Shown here: piece by piece, positions 32,588-42,372 of the stretch
Layout: every line of letters starts with the position of its first letter
Position numbering within the stretch: position 1 is the stretch's first letter
NCBI RefSeq assembly: GCF_004379255.2
Contig: NC_056033.1
Span: 7,482,172 to 7,546,171 of the forward strand
Source of the DNA: Salvia splendens
Taxonomy: Eukaryota; Streptophyta; Magnoliopsida; Lamiales; Lamiaceae
Length of the DNA stretch: 64,000 nt
Direction: 5' to 3'
Made by a program: the position numbers and the translations under genes
The notes under the pieces: generated by a model
Told to the model about the DNA's origin: nothing
Database searches by the model: none
Seen by the model: only the letters and a program-made list of their open reading frames with translations

Positions 32588-35500
32588 CTAGACAACAGAG
32601 TATCGGCCAGGTTGCGCTGAGCCTGGAAGCGATGAAGCTTGGTTTGTGATCTCCTCCAAGACCCTCTTGAGATCTGCCTTTGCCCTTTTGACAGACTGCT
32701 CCGTCGGGCCCTCAATAAACAAGTATAATTTCCTCTCTCCCGGCCCTGCAATCTTCCCCGGCGGGTAGTACTGGCCTCGAGTCGTGATGGCTGCTCCCGT
32801 CCATTCCGATATCGGACCCAGGGTTTCCTTGTGTGTCACCTTCCAACGGGCGTTCTGAGGGAAGTCATTTATCTCCAGCTCTGCTTCATAGTGTTCAGGC
32901 ATCGAGTCTGCCTGAATCTTTGCCAAGTTATGCTGCAGATTCATGAGCGCTGCCAGAGCTGCTGCTTTGGCTGCTGCATCGTTGCCGCCCGTAGGAAGCC
33001 CACCTCCGGGGATTACAGCAGATGCCGCAATACCACCATTTTGAAAGAGCTGCCCAGACGTCATGGGAGCTGTTACTGAAGCAGCAGCACTTGCTTTGGT
33101 AGCAGAAGCCAAAGCTTGAGCAAGTGCAGCTTGGTGAGACATGTCACCACCTGCTTTTCTAATCCCTTCGTCTTCATCGTCCGAATCTGATTTATCCTCC
33201 TCAAAACCATACTCCTTCGCCTGAGCTTTCTTTGCGGCTCGCCTGGCTTCATCCTCCTCTTCGTTAAATTTGAAACCAGTACCACCGTAGCCAGTCCCAT
33301 GGGCTTGCTCAAGCCCTTGATTCACCTTGGCCATGAAGCCATCAGCTAAGGCCTTGAGGTCTTCGGGCACACTCTGTTCCGATAATTCTAAGGCTTTCAC
33401 TAGATCAGGTCCGTATCTTGCATCTTCCTCTGAGATAAATGTGATAGCACACCCCTTTTTACCAGCTCGGCCAGTTCTACCAACACGATGGACATAGTCT
33501 TCGTAATGGTTAGGGACATCAAAATTAACGACTAGTTCAAGATCTTTGACATCTAAACCTCTAGCAGCAATACTTGTGGCAATCAATATATTGCAAACAT
33601 TACTCTTAAAATCAGCTAATGTGGATTCACGATCTGTTTGATCCTTTCCCCCATGAAGTGATACACACGGATATCCAGATTTAAGTAAATCCTTAAACAG
33701 TGCATCGCACTTCTCTTGTGTATGGACAAAAATTAGTATCTTCCCCTTCTCATACCATTCTCCAAGTAGTTCCAAGAGTCTAAGGAACCTATCACTCTCA
33801 GGCCTAACCTCAACCAGTTGGGTAATGTCCTTGTTCACAACACTCCTACCACCTACCTGAAGTTCAACAGGTTTATTCAATACTTTACGAGCCAAAATCT
33901 CAACTTGGCGAGGGAAAGTAGCAGAAAATAGCACAGTTTGCCGATCAGGTCTTGTATTTTGGACGATTCTTGTTATTTGAGGCTCAAAACCCATATCAAA
34001 CATCCGATCAGCCTCATCCATGACCAAGTAAGTGACACGACGCAGATTAGTAATTTTACCACCACTAGTACATAATATATCAATCATTCTACCTGGGGTG
34101 CAAACAACAATCTCAGCCCCTCGCTTCAGTTCACTAATCTGCTGAGCAACCCCAGAACCTCCATACACAGGCACACAGCTGAGGCCGAAAGCCTTTGTGA
34201 ATTTCTTTATATCACTATGGATTTGCTGGACAAGCTCCCTTGTCGGAGCCATAATAAGCCCGATAGGCCCATCACCTGACATCAGAGGAGGCTGATCCTT
34301 AATGTGTCGCAGCATGGGCAGGACAAAGGCTAAGGTTTTCCCAGATCCAGTTTTTGCAATACCTATGCAGTCCCGACCACTCATAATTACGGGCAAGGCT
34401 TGCGCTTGAATCGGCATTGGCTTCTCATAATTGAGCTTCTTAATAGTATCCAAAATTTTAGTAGCTAATCCTGTATGATGCCAGGCTTTGACTGGTTTAG
34501 GCACGTCCTTTCCATGTATCTTCAATTCAAGTTGTTTCCTATGTGCAGCCACTTCTTCAGATGTCATCTTTGAAATTTCTTTCACTTCAATGTAGAAATT
34601 CTTACGGAAGGGGGGATAATCAATCTTCGAATGGTCAACTATTGAAAGCTTCTCTACTTTTGTTTTCTTCACCCGTTTCATGAATTCTTCATCATCTTCC
34701 TCCTCTGAAGAATCTTCCTCATTTTCAACTTCTCCATAGTCTGAATCAGAGTTATCTCCAGGAATAATTCTTCCCATATATCTGTTCTTCCCCTTTTTAG
34801 TGTTCTCGGAGTTCATTTTACCATTTTTTTCAACTAATTCAGGACCAGAGTCATTTGAAGCAGACGGCACAATATTGTTTAGTTTCTCAACTTCAGGCAA
34901 AACCATAGAATTCATAAACGCATCTAAGGGGTCAATTTCTTCATCATCAACAGCATTGTCTCCAACACTTTGCATGGAAGGAGCTGCCTCATTCGCAGAG
35001 TCTACAGACATGTCCTCCGCAACAGGCTTCATAGTTGCATCCTCGTCCTCATCTACATCCATCGTTTCTCTTTCCTGAGGACCAGCTTCTTCATCATCAG
35101 ATTCCCCTTCCAGTGTCCAAGTCTTTCCCGATTCAGGTTCATGAGTAACAGGCACCCCATGTTTTTCTATCTCAGATTCCTCCTTCTTCCTTCTCAGCTC
35201 TTGCCACTCCTGAACTCTTCTTCTCCTTTTTTCCATCTCATCGTCCAATCTCTGTTGCTCTTCAGCTAAATCTTGTTCCCAACTCTTTTCCTTCTTATCT
35301 TCTGAATCTACATTTCCCTTCTTCCGTGAACTATTATTGTCTTCGCTGTCATCCCTATGTCGGATGGCCTTACTATTTTGTTCTGAATCCCTAGTTTGAT
35401 GATCCTCCTCTTTCTTGCGCCTTTTCCTCTCATGGTCCTTAACATCATCATCACTACTGTGTGACCTATCCCTGTCTCGGCGTTTTTCCTTTTCATGTTT

Positions 35501-35953
35501 CCTCTCCCTGTCTTTCCTTTCTCCCTCTCTGTCCCTGGTCTTTTCCCTTCTCTCCCTCTCTCTGCCTTTAGCCTTGTCCCTAGGCCTCTCATCATCATGG
35601 TTCCTCCCTCTCTCCTGTTCTTGTTCCTTGTCATGGCGCTTAGACTTGTGTTTTTCTTTGTCCCTGTACTTGTCATCAACACTCTTCTCTCTCTCGTGGC
35701 GACTATCACGGTCTCTGTTCCTCTCCCTGTTCTTGTGCCTCTCCCCATTCCGCTCCTTTTCACGTTTAACTTCTTTGTCCCTGTACTTGTCATCAACACT
35801 CTTCTCTCTCTCGTGGCGACTGTCACGGTCCCTGTTCTTGTGCCTCTCCCCATTCCTCTCTTTTTCACGCTTACGATCCTCTCTATGCTGATTTGCTTTC
35901 ACTTCGTCTGTTTCGGAGCCATCCCTTCTAGACTTGCTTTTCGGTTCTTCCAT
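32588..35953 (-). CDS. RH42: DEAD-box ATP-dependent RNA helicase 42 (PRP5-type)
   Basis: One uninterrupted 1121-codon frame. Residues 1 to about 250 are charged RE/KE/RD repeats, the RS-like N-terminus of PRP5/DDX46 proteins. The helicase core has the Q motif (PMPIQAQALP, about 512), motif I AKTGSGKT (about 536), Ia APTRELVQQ, II DEAD (about 645), III SAT (about 676), and VI HRVGRTGRAG (about 820). PRP5-type helicases act in the nucleus at prespliceosome assembly, when U2 snRNP engages the branch site; Arabidopsis RH42/RCF1 also matters for cold-stress splicing. The length agrees with the family (about 1100-1170). Residues 28-61 and 63-100 are a tandem duplication (KREKERNGERHKN…DDKYRDKE). 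A 5'-UTR intron is likely (35990-36240). The ATG follows the intron by 36 bases. Intact. Confidence 0.95.
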   Translation of the reverse strand: MEEPKSKSRRDGSETDEVKANQHREDRKREKERNGERHKNRDRDSRHEREKSVDDKYRDKEVKREKERNGERHKNRERNRDRDSRHEREKSVDDKYRDKEKHKSKRHDKEQEQERGRNHDDERPRDKAKGRERERREKTRDREGERKDRERKHEKEKRRDRDRSHSSDDDVKDHERKRRKKEEDHQTRDSEQNSKAIRHRDDSEDNNSSRKKGNVDSEDKKEKSWEQDLAEEQQRLDDEMEKRRRRVQEWQELRRKKEESEIEKHGVPVTHEPESGKTWTLEGESDDEEAGPQERETMDVDEDEDATMKPVAEDMSVDSANEAAPSMQSVGDNAVDDEEIDPLDAFMNSMVLPEVEKLNNIVPSASNDSGPELVEKNGKMNSENTKKGKNRYMGRIIPGDNSDSDYGEVENEEDSSEEEDDEEFMKRVKKTKVEKLSIVDHSKIDYPPFRKNFYIEVKEISKMTSEEVAAHRKQLELKIHGKDVPKPVKAWHHTGLATKILDTIKKLNYEKPMPIQAQALPVIMSGRDCIGIAKTGSGKTLAFVLPMLRHIKDQPPLMSGDGPIGLIMAPTRELVQQIHSDIKKFTKAFGLSCVPVYGGSGVAQQISELKRGAEIVVCTPGRMIDILCTSGGKITNLRRVTYLVMDEADRMFDMGFEPQITRIVQNTRPDRQTVLFSATFPRQVEILARKVLNKPVELQVGGRSVVNKDITQLVEVRPESDRFLRLLELLGEWYEKGKILIFVHTQEKCDALFKDLLKSGYPCVSLHGGKDQTDRESTLADFKSNVCNILIATSIAARGLDVKDLELVVNFDVPNHYEDYVHRVGRTGRAGKKGCAITFISEEDARYGPDLVKALELSEQSVPEDLKALADGFMAKVNQGLEQAHGTGYGGTGFKFNEEEDEARRAAKKAQAKEYGFEEDKSDSDDEDEGIRKAGGDMSHQAALAQALASATKASAAASVTAPMTSGQLFQNGGIAASAVIPGGGLPTGGNDAAAKAAALAALMNLQHNLAKIQADSMPEHYEAELEINDFPQNARWKVTHKETLGPISEWTGAAITTRGQYYPPGKIAGPGERKLYLFIEGPTEQSVKRAKADLKRVLEEITNQASSLPGSAQPGRYSVV

Positions 35954-35989
35954 GGATATTGGTGGGAATAGCTTGAATACGATGAACCT

Positions 35990-36240
35990 CTGAGAAATTG
36001 AGGGAATAGCTATATCTTAAAAGTCCTCAATCCATAATACACATATATACAAAGCCAAGTGCATCCATGTTTTTGGTCAAAATTCACAAATTTGCAAATT
36101 TAATTATTCCAAATTTGAGATCCATAAATTCCAGTTTAGAAAATTTGAGCAAGCTTAGGCACATCTCATTACAAAATCCAAGAGAGATTGCACTTAGAAT
36201 AATAAGAAGAAGAAGAAGCATCGGTGAGGAAGAAGTTAAC
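35990..36240 (-). other. 5'-UTR intron of the helicase gene (predicted)
   Basis: On the minus strand TTCATCAG|GTTAAC (donor at 36240) and TTTCTCAG|AGGTTC (acceptor at 35990) bound a 251-base intron between the leader and the ATG exon. The first exon probably reaches to about 36460, near a TAATAAATAAT TATA-like word. Confidence 0.5.
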
Positions 36241-37096
36241 CTGATGAACAAATAGAATTAGGGCTTCTTGATGTTGTTGAGCTGAGGCTGATAAGAAGGC
36301 GCAACGAGCACGAGTCCACGACGGCAGCGACGGGGAGCTGAAGTGCTAGTCTGTCGACCGAGAATAATGAAGATAATGGGCTGAGGCGGCGGTAGTGGTG
36401 GTGGATTGGTGGGTTTAGCCGGAAAATTGAGGAGAAATTTAGAGAGGGGGAAACGTGAGGGATGCAATTATTTATTACAGTATTTACTTTTAGGTCTTGT
36501 TTTTTCTTTATTTTAGTGGGCCAATTTTAATTTAACAGTAGCATTGTTGGGCATTTCGAAGATGGATTATTGTCAAATCAATTCTAATTCTTCTTTCCTC
36601 TTTCTTCTTTTTAACATGTGAAATAAAAGTGTTTAGATTTCATTTTCTTCCTACCCATTGGTTCTAAATAGTCTTCTACTTCCATCTTTCTTCAAAACCG
36701 AGGAAATGAATGTAGGTGAAAATTGTTGGTATCGCGAAAGGGCTTGTATAAAATAGTGGCCGATTCAAAATGACAATTCAATGGAATGCTCTACTCGGTG
36801 TGCGAGAAGAAAGAAAAGGTTGGTGGGTGCAATTTTTCTCAATGGATACTTTAAGTGCCCGAAAAAAGAAAAGGCTTGAGAAAGTGCCCAAACGAAGCAA
36901 TGAAAATTGAAGTTGAGGGAGATGGAACATTAAGTCATGAAGGTAGACAGAAAGATAGATTGGTATTGGTTGTTTTAGTTGTTTGCGGTGCTTTTATTTA
37001 TGTATTTTTTGGCCTTATTAATTAGTTTGATAAACTAATTATCTTGTATTTTAGTTTCAGATGTAAAATATTGAAGCATCTGTTTTCGTATGTATG

Positions 37097-37279
37097 CCAG
37101 GGGTGGACTATTTGAGGGGGTAAGGGGTAAATGCCCCTCCTCAACACATTTTTTATCGTTTTATTTTTTACTTTTACAAATTTTTTCAATTTTCTTTATA
37201 AATGTCCCACCTCAAATTCTTTAAAAAAATTATATAAATAATTTTGCCCCTTCTAAATTAAATTCCTGGATCCGCCCCT
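37097..37279. mobile_element. hAT-like MITE
   Basis: The left end CCAGGGGTGGACTATTTG and the right end, inverted, AAGGGGCGGATCCAGG are similar; the CTGGATCCGCCCC end is common in plant hAT-type MITEs. Flanking 8-mers TATGTATG (37089-37096) and TATATATG (37280-37287) agree at seven of eight bases. Confidence 0.55.
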
Positions 37280-37414
37280 TATATATGTTATATCTATTTT
37301 GTTGTAATGTAATTGTATTCGATACCCAACCCTAAACACCCTAATAACATTAATATAATTCAATTTGCATTGAATGGAGTAAGTTAAATGATAAATATCG
37401 TTTGAGGGAGAAAT

Positions 37415-37548
37415 GATATGCTACATACCTTATGTGAACTTCTTTCGTTTGAAGCACATTTAGCGTTGTTTGTTTTGATTTATATATTTAGTTTGATTTT
37501 AATATATTAAAAAATGTTATTTAAATTTTTAATTTCACAAAATCTATC
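37415..37548 (+). repeat. Inverted-repeat partner, left copy
   Basis: About 135 bp (around TTTGATTTATATATTTAGTTTGATT) matches the reverse complement of 41667-41830 at roughly 80% by eye. The two copies flank the solo LTR about 4.1 kb apart. Confidence 0.6.
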
Positions 37549-38311
37549 CTAGTCTAAAGTGCAAGTTGGGTGAAAAGACCTTGATTCCCTTTTTGGAGGG
37601 AAAAATAGAAAGATTGAGTGTCTTCTATCCAAAAACAATTTTTGAGGCAAAAATAATTGGACAAATAATGGTCTAATAAAATGCTAGCTTCTTGAAGAAA
37701 TTTTAAAACAAATTTAAATAGTGCACTACCATTATTTTTTTATAATTAAGTTAATAAATTTATATATTAATTAGCCTTATATTTGGGTTTAAATTGGAAT
37801 TGTGCTAGAGAGTTTAGTTTGCCTTCCATTTATTTAGGTTAAAATTGAGATTTAATCCTTTATTGCAATCATTTTTCTCCGAATTAATTCACAAGCTAAA
37901 CGATAACACAGATATGTAATGTTTACAATTTTCATCATATATTTACTCGATTAAAGTTTTAATTCTTATATTTTAATTCACCTCTAATTAATTAAACAAT
38001 ACTACTGAGTTTATAGATTAAACTATGAAATAAGATGAAATTATATATATTTAAAATTAAATCTAACTAATTAACTTCTAATATAAAGAGTAGTGTAAAT
38101 TGTCACATTATTCAAAACAAACAAGATGCATAAAATATTATCGTTATTTTAAGTGATAATTTACTTTTTATACGTATATGTGGCGGGAAGTAAGAAATTT
38201 ATTCTTTCTAATATCAAAAAATCATTTAGCCTTTGGCCATGTTTATCAAGTTATGCTATGGTCTAAAATTAAACGGAAGAAATAAATAGTCAACTAAAAT
38301 GTGATTATTGG

Positions 38312-41018
38312 TGTAACGCCCGCCTTTTTCCTTTCTTTTGGTCTATTTTTTTTAAGCGTCCTTGTTTTGTTTCGACAATCTATGAGTATGTTTTATCGAA
38401 AGATCGACGAATGTTTTGAATCGTGTTGTTGGTTAGTCGTGTGGTGAAAGTAGTCTGCGAGGTTGGTGTGAGATTCGTCGATAGGAAAATTGAGCGTTCG
38501 TTTACAATGTACTTGGAATAACACCAAAGTACTAAAATAATAAAACACCACAATTTAATCAATGTACTAAAATTATATATTTTTTGGCCTATCACTTTTG
38601 TCTATTTTTTAGCTCATTTATCCTTATTCAATTGGGCTACTTTTAATATGGCCATTTATTCATAATTCCAACATAAATCCCTTCCTCTAAACCCTTCTAC
38701 ACGTTTTTTTTTCCATCAATATCTCCACCCACCAAAAATCTCTTCAACAAACAAATCTAATCTCTGCATTATATATCTCTCCCCACAATTGCAACTTTTA
38801 TCAGCCGTTTCATAATTTCCTCCAGTGCAGTTCTCTTCCCTTCCAACAGAGGTATAATCTTCCACTTTAATTTCAGTGTAAACCACTTTCTGAACATTAA
38901 ATCCAAAGCACCATTTTGTTTTGTCACAGTTGAAAAGGAGGAATCGAGCCGTCTGTGAATCCAAATTTTCCCTGCAATCTCAATTTATTCTCCTCATTCC
39001 AAAGGTATAATCCCTAATTCTAGAGTTCCATGCATCTCATGGCATCTTCGAATACACGATAGTTCACTGGTCGAATTTGAAACAAATTCTTGAGATGTCT
39101 GCAAATTGTTGAATAATACCCTCCTCCTAAAGCTCCGATCTTTAATGCCGATAGAAGTTTCCCTTTTGTTTCCTCTCCAATTCAAATATTAAAAAATTTC
39201 AGGACTGCCCATTAATAAGTGAAATCAAACAAATAGAATTTTTAATAAAAGGTTAGAATGGGGTAAAGGAGATGGACTTACCGATTGTGAGTAGTAGCGC
39301 CGCCGGCGACGGAGGCTGAGCTGGTTGGAGCTCAGCGACGACGGAGAGGCTGGACGGCAGCAGCGGCAATTGGCGAATAGAGATAGCAGACGGTGAGAGG
39401 GAGATGAGGTTGTGTGCTGATTTAGGATAAATTGAGGTATGAGAATCGGAATTTAGGTTCTGCTTAAGGGAGATAGGGAGAGTGAGTTTGGTGTTTTATA
39501 TGGTGAATTTATGGAAGGAAGGATTTTGATAAAGAGAACGAAGAACTAGAGAGAGAGTGGTTGTTTTAAATTGAAGAGGAAATAGTGAATATACGTGTAG
39601 TGGTTTGGCAGTATATTAAGTTACGGCATTTTCTTTTCTTTTCATTTCATTATTGAATGGGTTAGGTTGGGAGTATATTAAGGAGTTGACGGCAGAGAGT
39701 AGTTATAGGCTTTTACAGTTTTGTTTTCTTTTTCTTGTTTTTTTCTTTATCTCTAGTCTTATTTATGTATTGGGCCATTTTAATTTCATAAGTTGGGCCT
39801 CTAATTGATATTAGTATTGTTTAATGCTTGACTTCTAGTTAGACATGGGCTAATTTAATTATTTGATTTGGGTCGGCAGTGGGAGATTTCTAGTGCTAGA
39901 GTGGAAATACTTGTTGTTGAGTGGAGTTTTATTTGTTTTTGCTCAATTAATTAATTAATTCCTGAACTGATTATGGTTTGAGTTTCAAGTTAAAGAGCTA
40001 TGTTTTTCCCCTAGGAAATGACTAAGGATATTGTGAGCACACACGTAGGATGCACGCATTGTTTTTTAAAATTAATTTATTACCTTGAAAAGTCTAATTT
40101 TGCATATTATGATATTTCAAAAAGGATGATCTTGTGCACGTTGTTGCGGTTGGAATAAGAAAGTGTGGAGGAGTTAAGCATTGAGGTGGGCTTTCTTTTT
40201 AAATAAGGACCATGTCCTAAATACTTTTTATGTGAAAGGAGGTGGAAAGGTTTGTCTTGCCATGTTTTGTTTTTGAATGAACCTATCTGAAGTGGCTATG
40301 CCATGTATGTTTAATCGAATTCGGGTCCCAGTAAGGCCGCAAACCCTGCTTGGACTAGTGTACACCCCGTAGATCGTGTGCCATCTCTTTGGAGTTGGCC
40401 GGTCTAGTGACTTGGTTCGTGGCCACGTTCCTTGTCATGTATGTTCAGATATGGTGATGGTGAATGTGGATGGAAAATGGTCGGCCGACCGGACTTGTGA
40501 AATATATGTTTTAGGTGTACTTGGGTTCTTTTAATTAAAACCCCCAAGGTCACTTGTTTATGGCTTGACAAACTACGTTTTGGCATGTGTCCACTGAGTG
40601 CATCAAGTACTCAGCCATGCATATTGTCTTTCTTAATGTGCAGATTGAGCGGCGATGGACGTGGAGGATGTTGAGCAGAGTTCATGGATGGTTTTTGTCA
40701 TGATTAATAATTGTTGGATTTGTCGCGTCTTCATACTCGGCATTTTCCGTGTCTTGAACGCTTCCGCTAAGAGTCCTTTTCTTTAGAATTGTTTTATTCG
40801 TGCAGAGTCTAACTCGTTTGAAAATTGTTTATTGTCCATTCTTTATTTCTTAGAGTTGGTATTATTTTTTAGGAAAATATGATGACGTTTTCAAACTTAA
40901 TTCAATTATTAGATTTTGGTCAAACATGTATGTTTTTCCCCTTCCTTCCCCACTTCTTTAATCCTCCCCTAGTCGCGATCAACCGTATTTTCTATCCTTA
41001 GAAAATGCGGGCGTGACA
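38312..41018. mobile_element. Solo LTR, about 2.7 kb
   Basis: A single unit starts TGTAACGCCCGC and ends GCGGGCGTGACA, with a perfect 5-bp target duplication ATTGG (38307-38311 and 41019-41023). TG...CA ends plus 5-bp duplication mark LTR-retrotransposon insertion, and no second copy of the terminal sequence is present inside, so this is a solo LTR left by recombination. The length would suit large-LTR Ty3/Gypsy lineages. It contains CACTGAGTGCATCAAGTACTCAG (40591-40613, imperfect inverted repeat), and its middle (39290-39400) is GC-rich with CGACGG words. No coding domain was recognised. Confidence 0.8.
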
Positions 41019-41524
41019 ATTGGATAATACAAATTTTCTAACTTGTCTTCTCAAAGAAGTTTTAAATTTTAATGATTTAAATTATTCGTATATTTAATAT
41101 GGATATGTTTAATATTCCATATATATTTTTCAAATTATATTTTTTAAAATTAAACTATTAAATTTATATATTAATTTACCTTTTATTTGGATTAGTGATT
41201 CGCAAGCACTGTCAATAAACATCTTTACTCACACATATTTTCTTTATTTGTATATCTTATTCTAATTAACTCATACTCTTTTATCATTAGTCACACATTT
41301 TTTTTTGTCATTAATTTTATTATTTTTACTCCAATTAAATTATAAATTAAAATTGCATAAATATGTCATTCACTAGGTAGTAGTAAATTATTCATTAGAG
41401 TGAGGCAAGATAAGTACATTTTTGTTTTTTAAAATCTTCATATTGCTTTAAATTCTTATTTTCTATATGTTTATTATATTTTGTATTCATTATTTGAAAC
41501 TTTTATATCACGTGCACAGCACGA

Positions 41525-41623
41525 GTGTTAATAGTAGTTCATAAAAATCAAAGCTTGATTTGTTATTTTATTAGGTGTTAATAGTAGTTCATAAAAATCA
41601 AAGCTTGATTTGTTATTTTATTA
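41525..41623. repeat. 50-bp tandem duplication with an inverted third copy
   Basis: Two direct copies of GTGTTAATAGTAGTTCATAA… with period 50. The core AAAATCAAAGCTTGATTT recurs inverted at about 41652-41672 (AAATCAAGCTTTGATTTTTA), so the locus can fold into a hairpin. Confidence 0.85.
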
Positions 41624-41666
41624 ATGTATTCAAAGTTATAGAGAAAACGAGTAAATCAAGCTTTGA

Positions 41667-41830
41667 TTTTTATTAATTTTGTGAAATTGAAAATTTCAAT
41701 AACATTTTTTAATGTATTAGAATCAAACTAAATATATAAATTAAAACGAACAATGTTAAATGTACTTCAAACAAGAGTGATGCTCATATAAGGTGTGTAA
41801 CATATCATTCATCTCGTTTGAGATATCAAA
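41667..41830 (-). repeat. Inverted-repeat partner, right copy
   Basis: Reverse complement resembles 37415-37548, including TTTATATATTTAGTTTGATT and an ACACCTTATATGAGC/ACATACCTTATGTGAAC end. See the left copy. Confidence 0.6.
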
Positions 41831-42372
41831 ACGATCACAAAATGATATAAGTATCTGTAATGTTTAAACAGCAATGTAAAAATATCGTTTTGCATACTTA
41901 AACTAAAGTTAATCACATTCTAAGGTATTGGGAAATTTAATGTCTGAAAAATGGCTGCTGTAATTGGGCAAAAATGCGCCTTATAGACTTAGGGGCTTTG
42001 ATATGTTGAAAAAGTAGTATTAAAGAATACAAAATGTAAAATATAAAGATCAGAAAAGATATTTTTAAAATATAAGGACTGCAAATGTGTATAGATGAAA
42101 ATAAAGGATTCTAAAATGTACTCCTACTACTTTATTATATTTTAAATTCATAAGTATAATAATGAATTGATTAAATTAGTGTTTGAATTAATTGAGCATG
42201 GATACTTAGTTACTCCAGTTAAAATAAAATTAGCAGACAAGCAAAGAGCGCCATTGCCGCTCTGCGCAATTTCAAAATCCTCTCTCTCACTTGAATGAAT
42301 GCAGCTTAGCGGTGGATGTGGTCTTCTCCGCAAATATTCGTGGAGAATCGGAAATGCTTGAGCGATTGATCG

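Larger units (their letters stand above)
36472..38311. other. Spacer with a hAT-like MITE
   Basis: No gene is visible. A hAT-like MITE lies at 37097-37279. Sequence 37415-37548 recurs inverted at 41667-41830 on the other side of the solo LTR. The 5-bp target site ATTGG ends the stretch. Confidence 0.5.
41019..42372. other. Spacer upstream of MPS1
   Basis: AT-rich. It holds a 50-bp tandem duplication (41525-41623), the inverted-repeat partner (41667-41830), and the MPS1 leader in its last 100-150 bases. No TATA box is obvious for MPS1. Confidence 0.5.

Noticed and set aside
35308..35971. Several 90-190-codon frames on both strands at the helicase N-terminus
   Set aside because: They are shadows of low-complexity RE/KE repeat codons of RH42; Ser/Leu/Phe-rich readings such as SLSLSWRLSRS are compositional.
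38716..39185. Small minus-strand frames inside the solo LTR
   Set aside because: Both are short (63 and 82 codons), have no recognisable domain and sit in repeat DNA.
40591..40613. CACTGAGTGCATCAAGTACTCAG as a possible operator or riboswitch-like hairpin
   Set aside because: Short imperfect inverted repeats of this kind are common in plant LTRs; position inside the solo LTR explains it.
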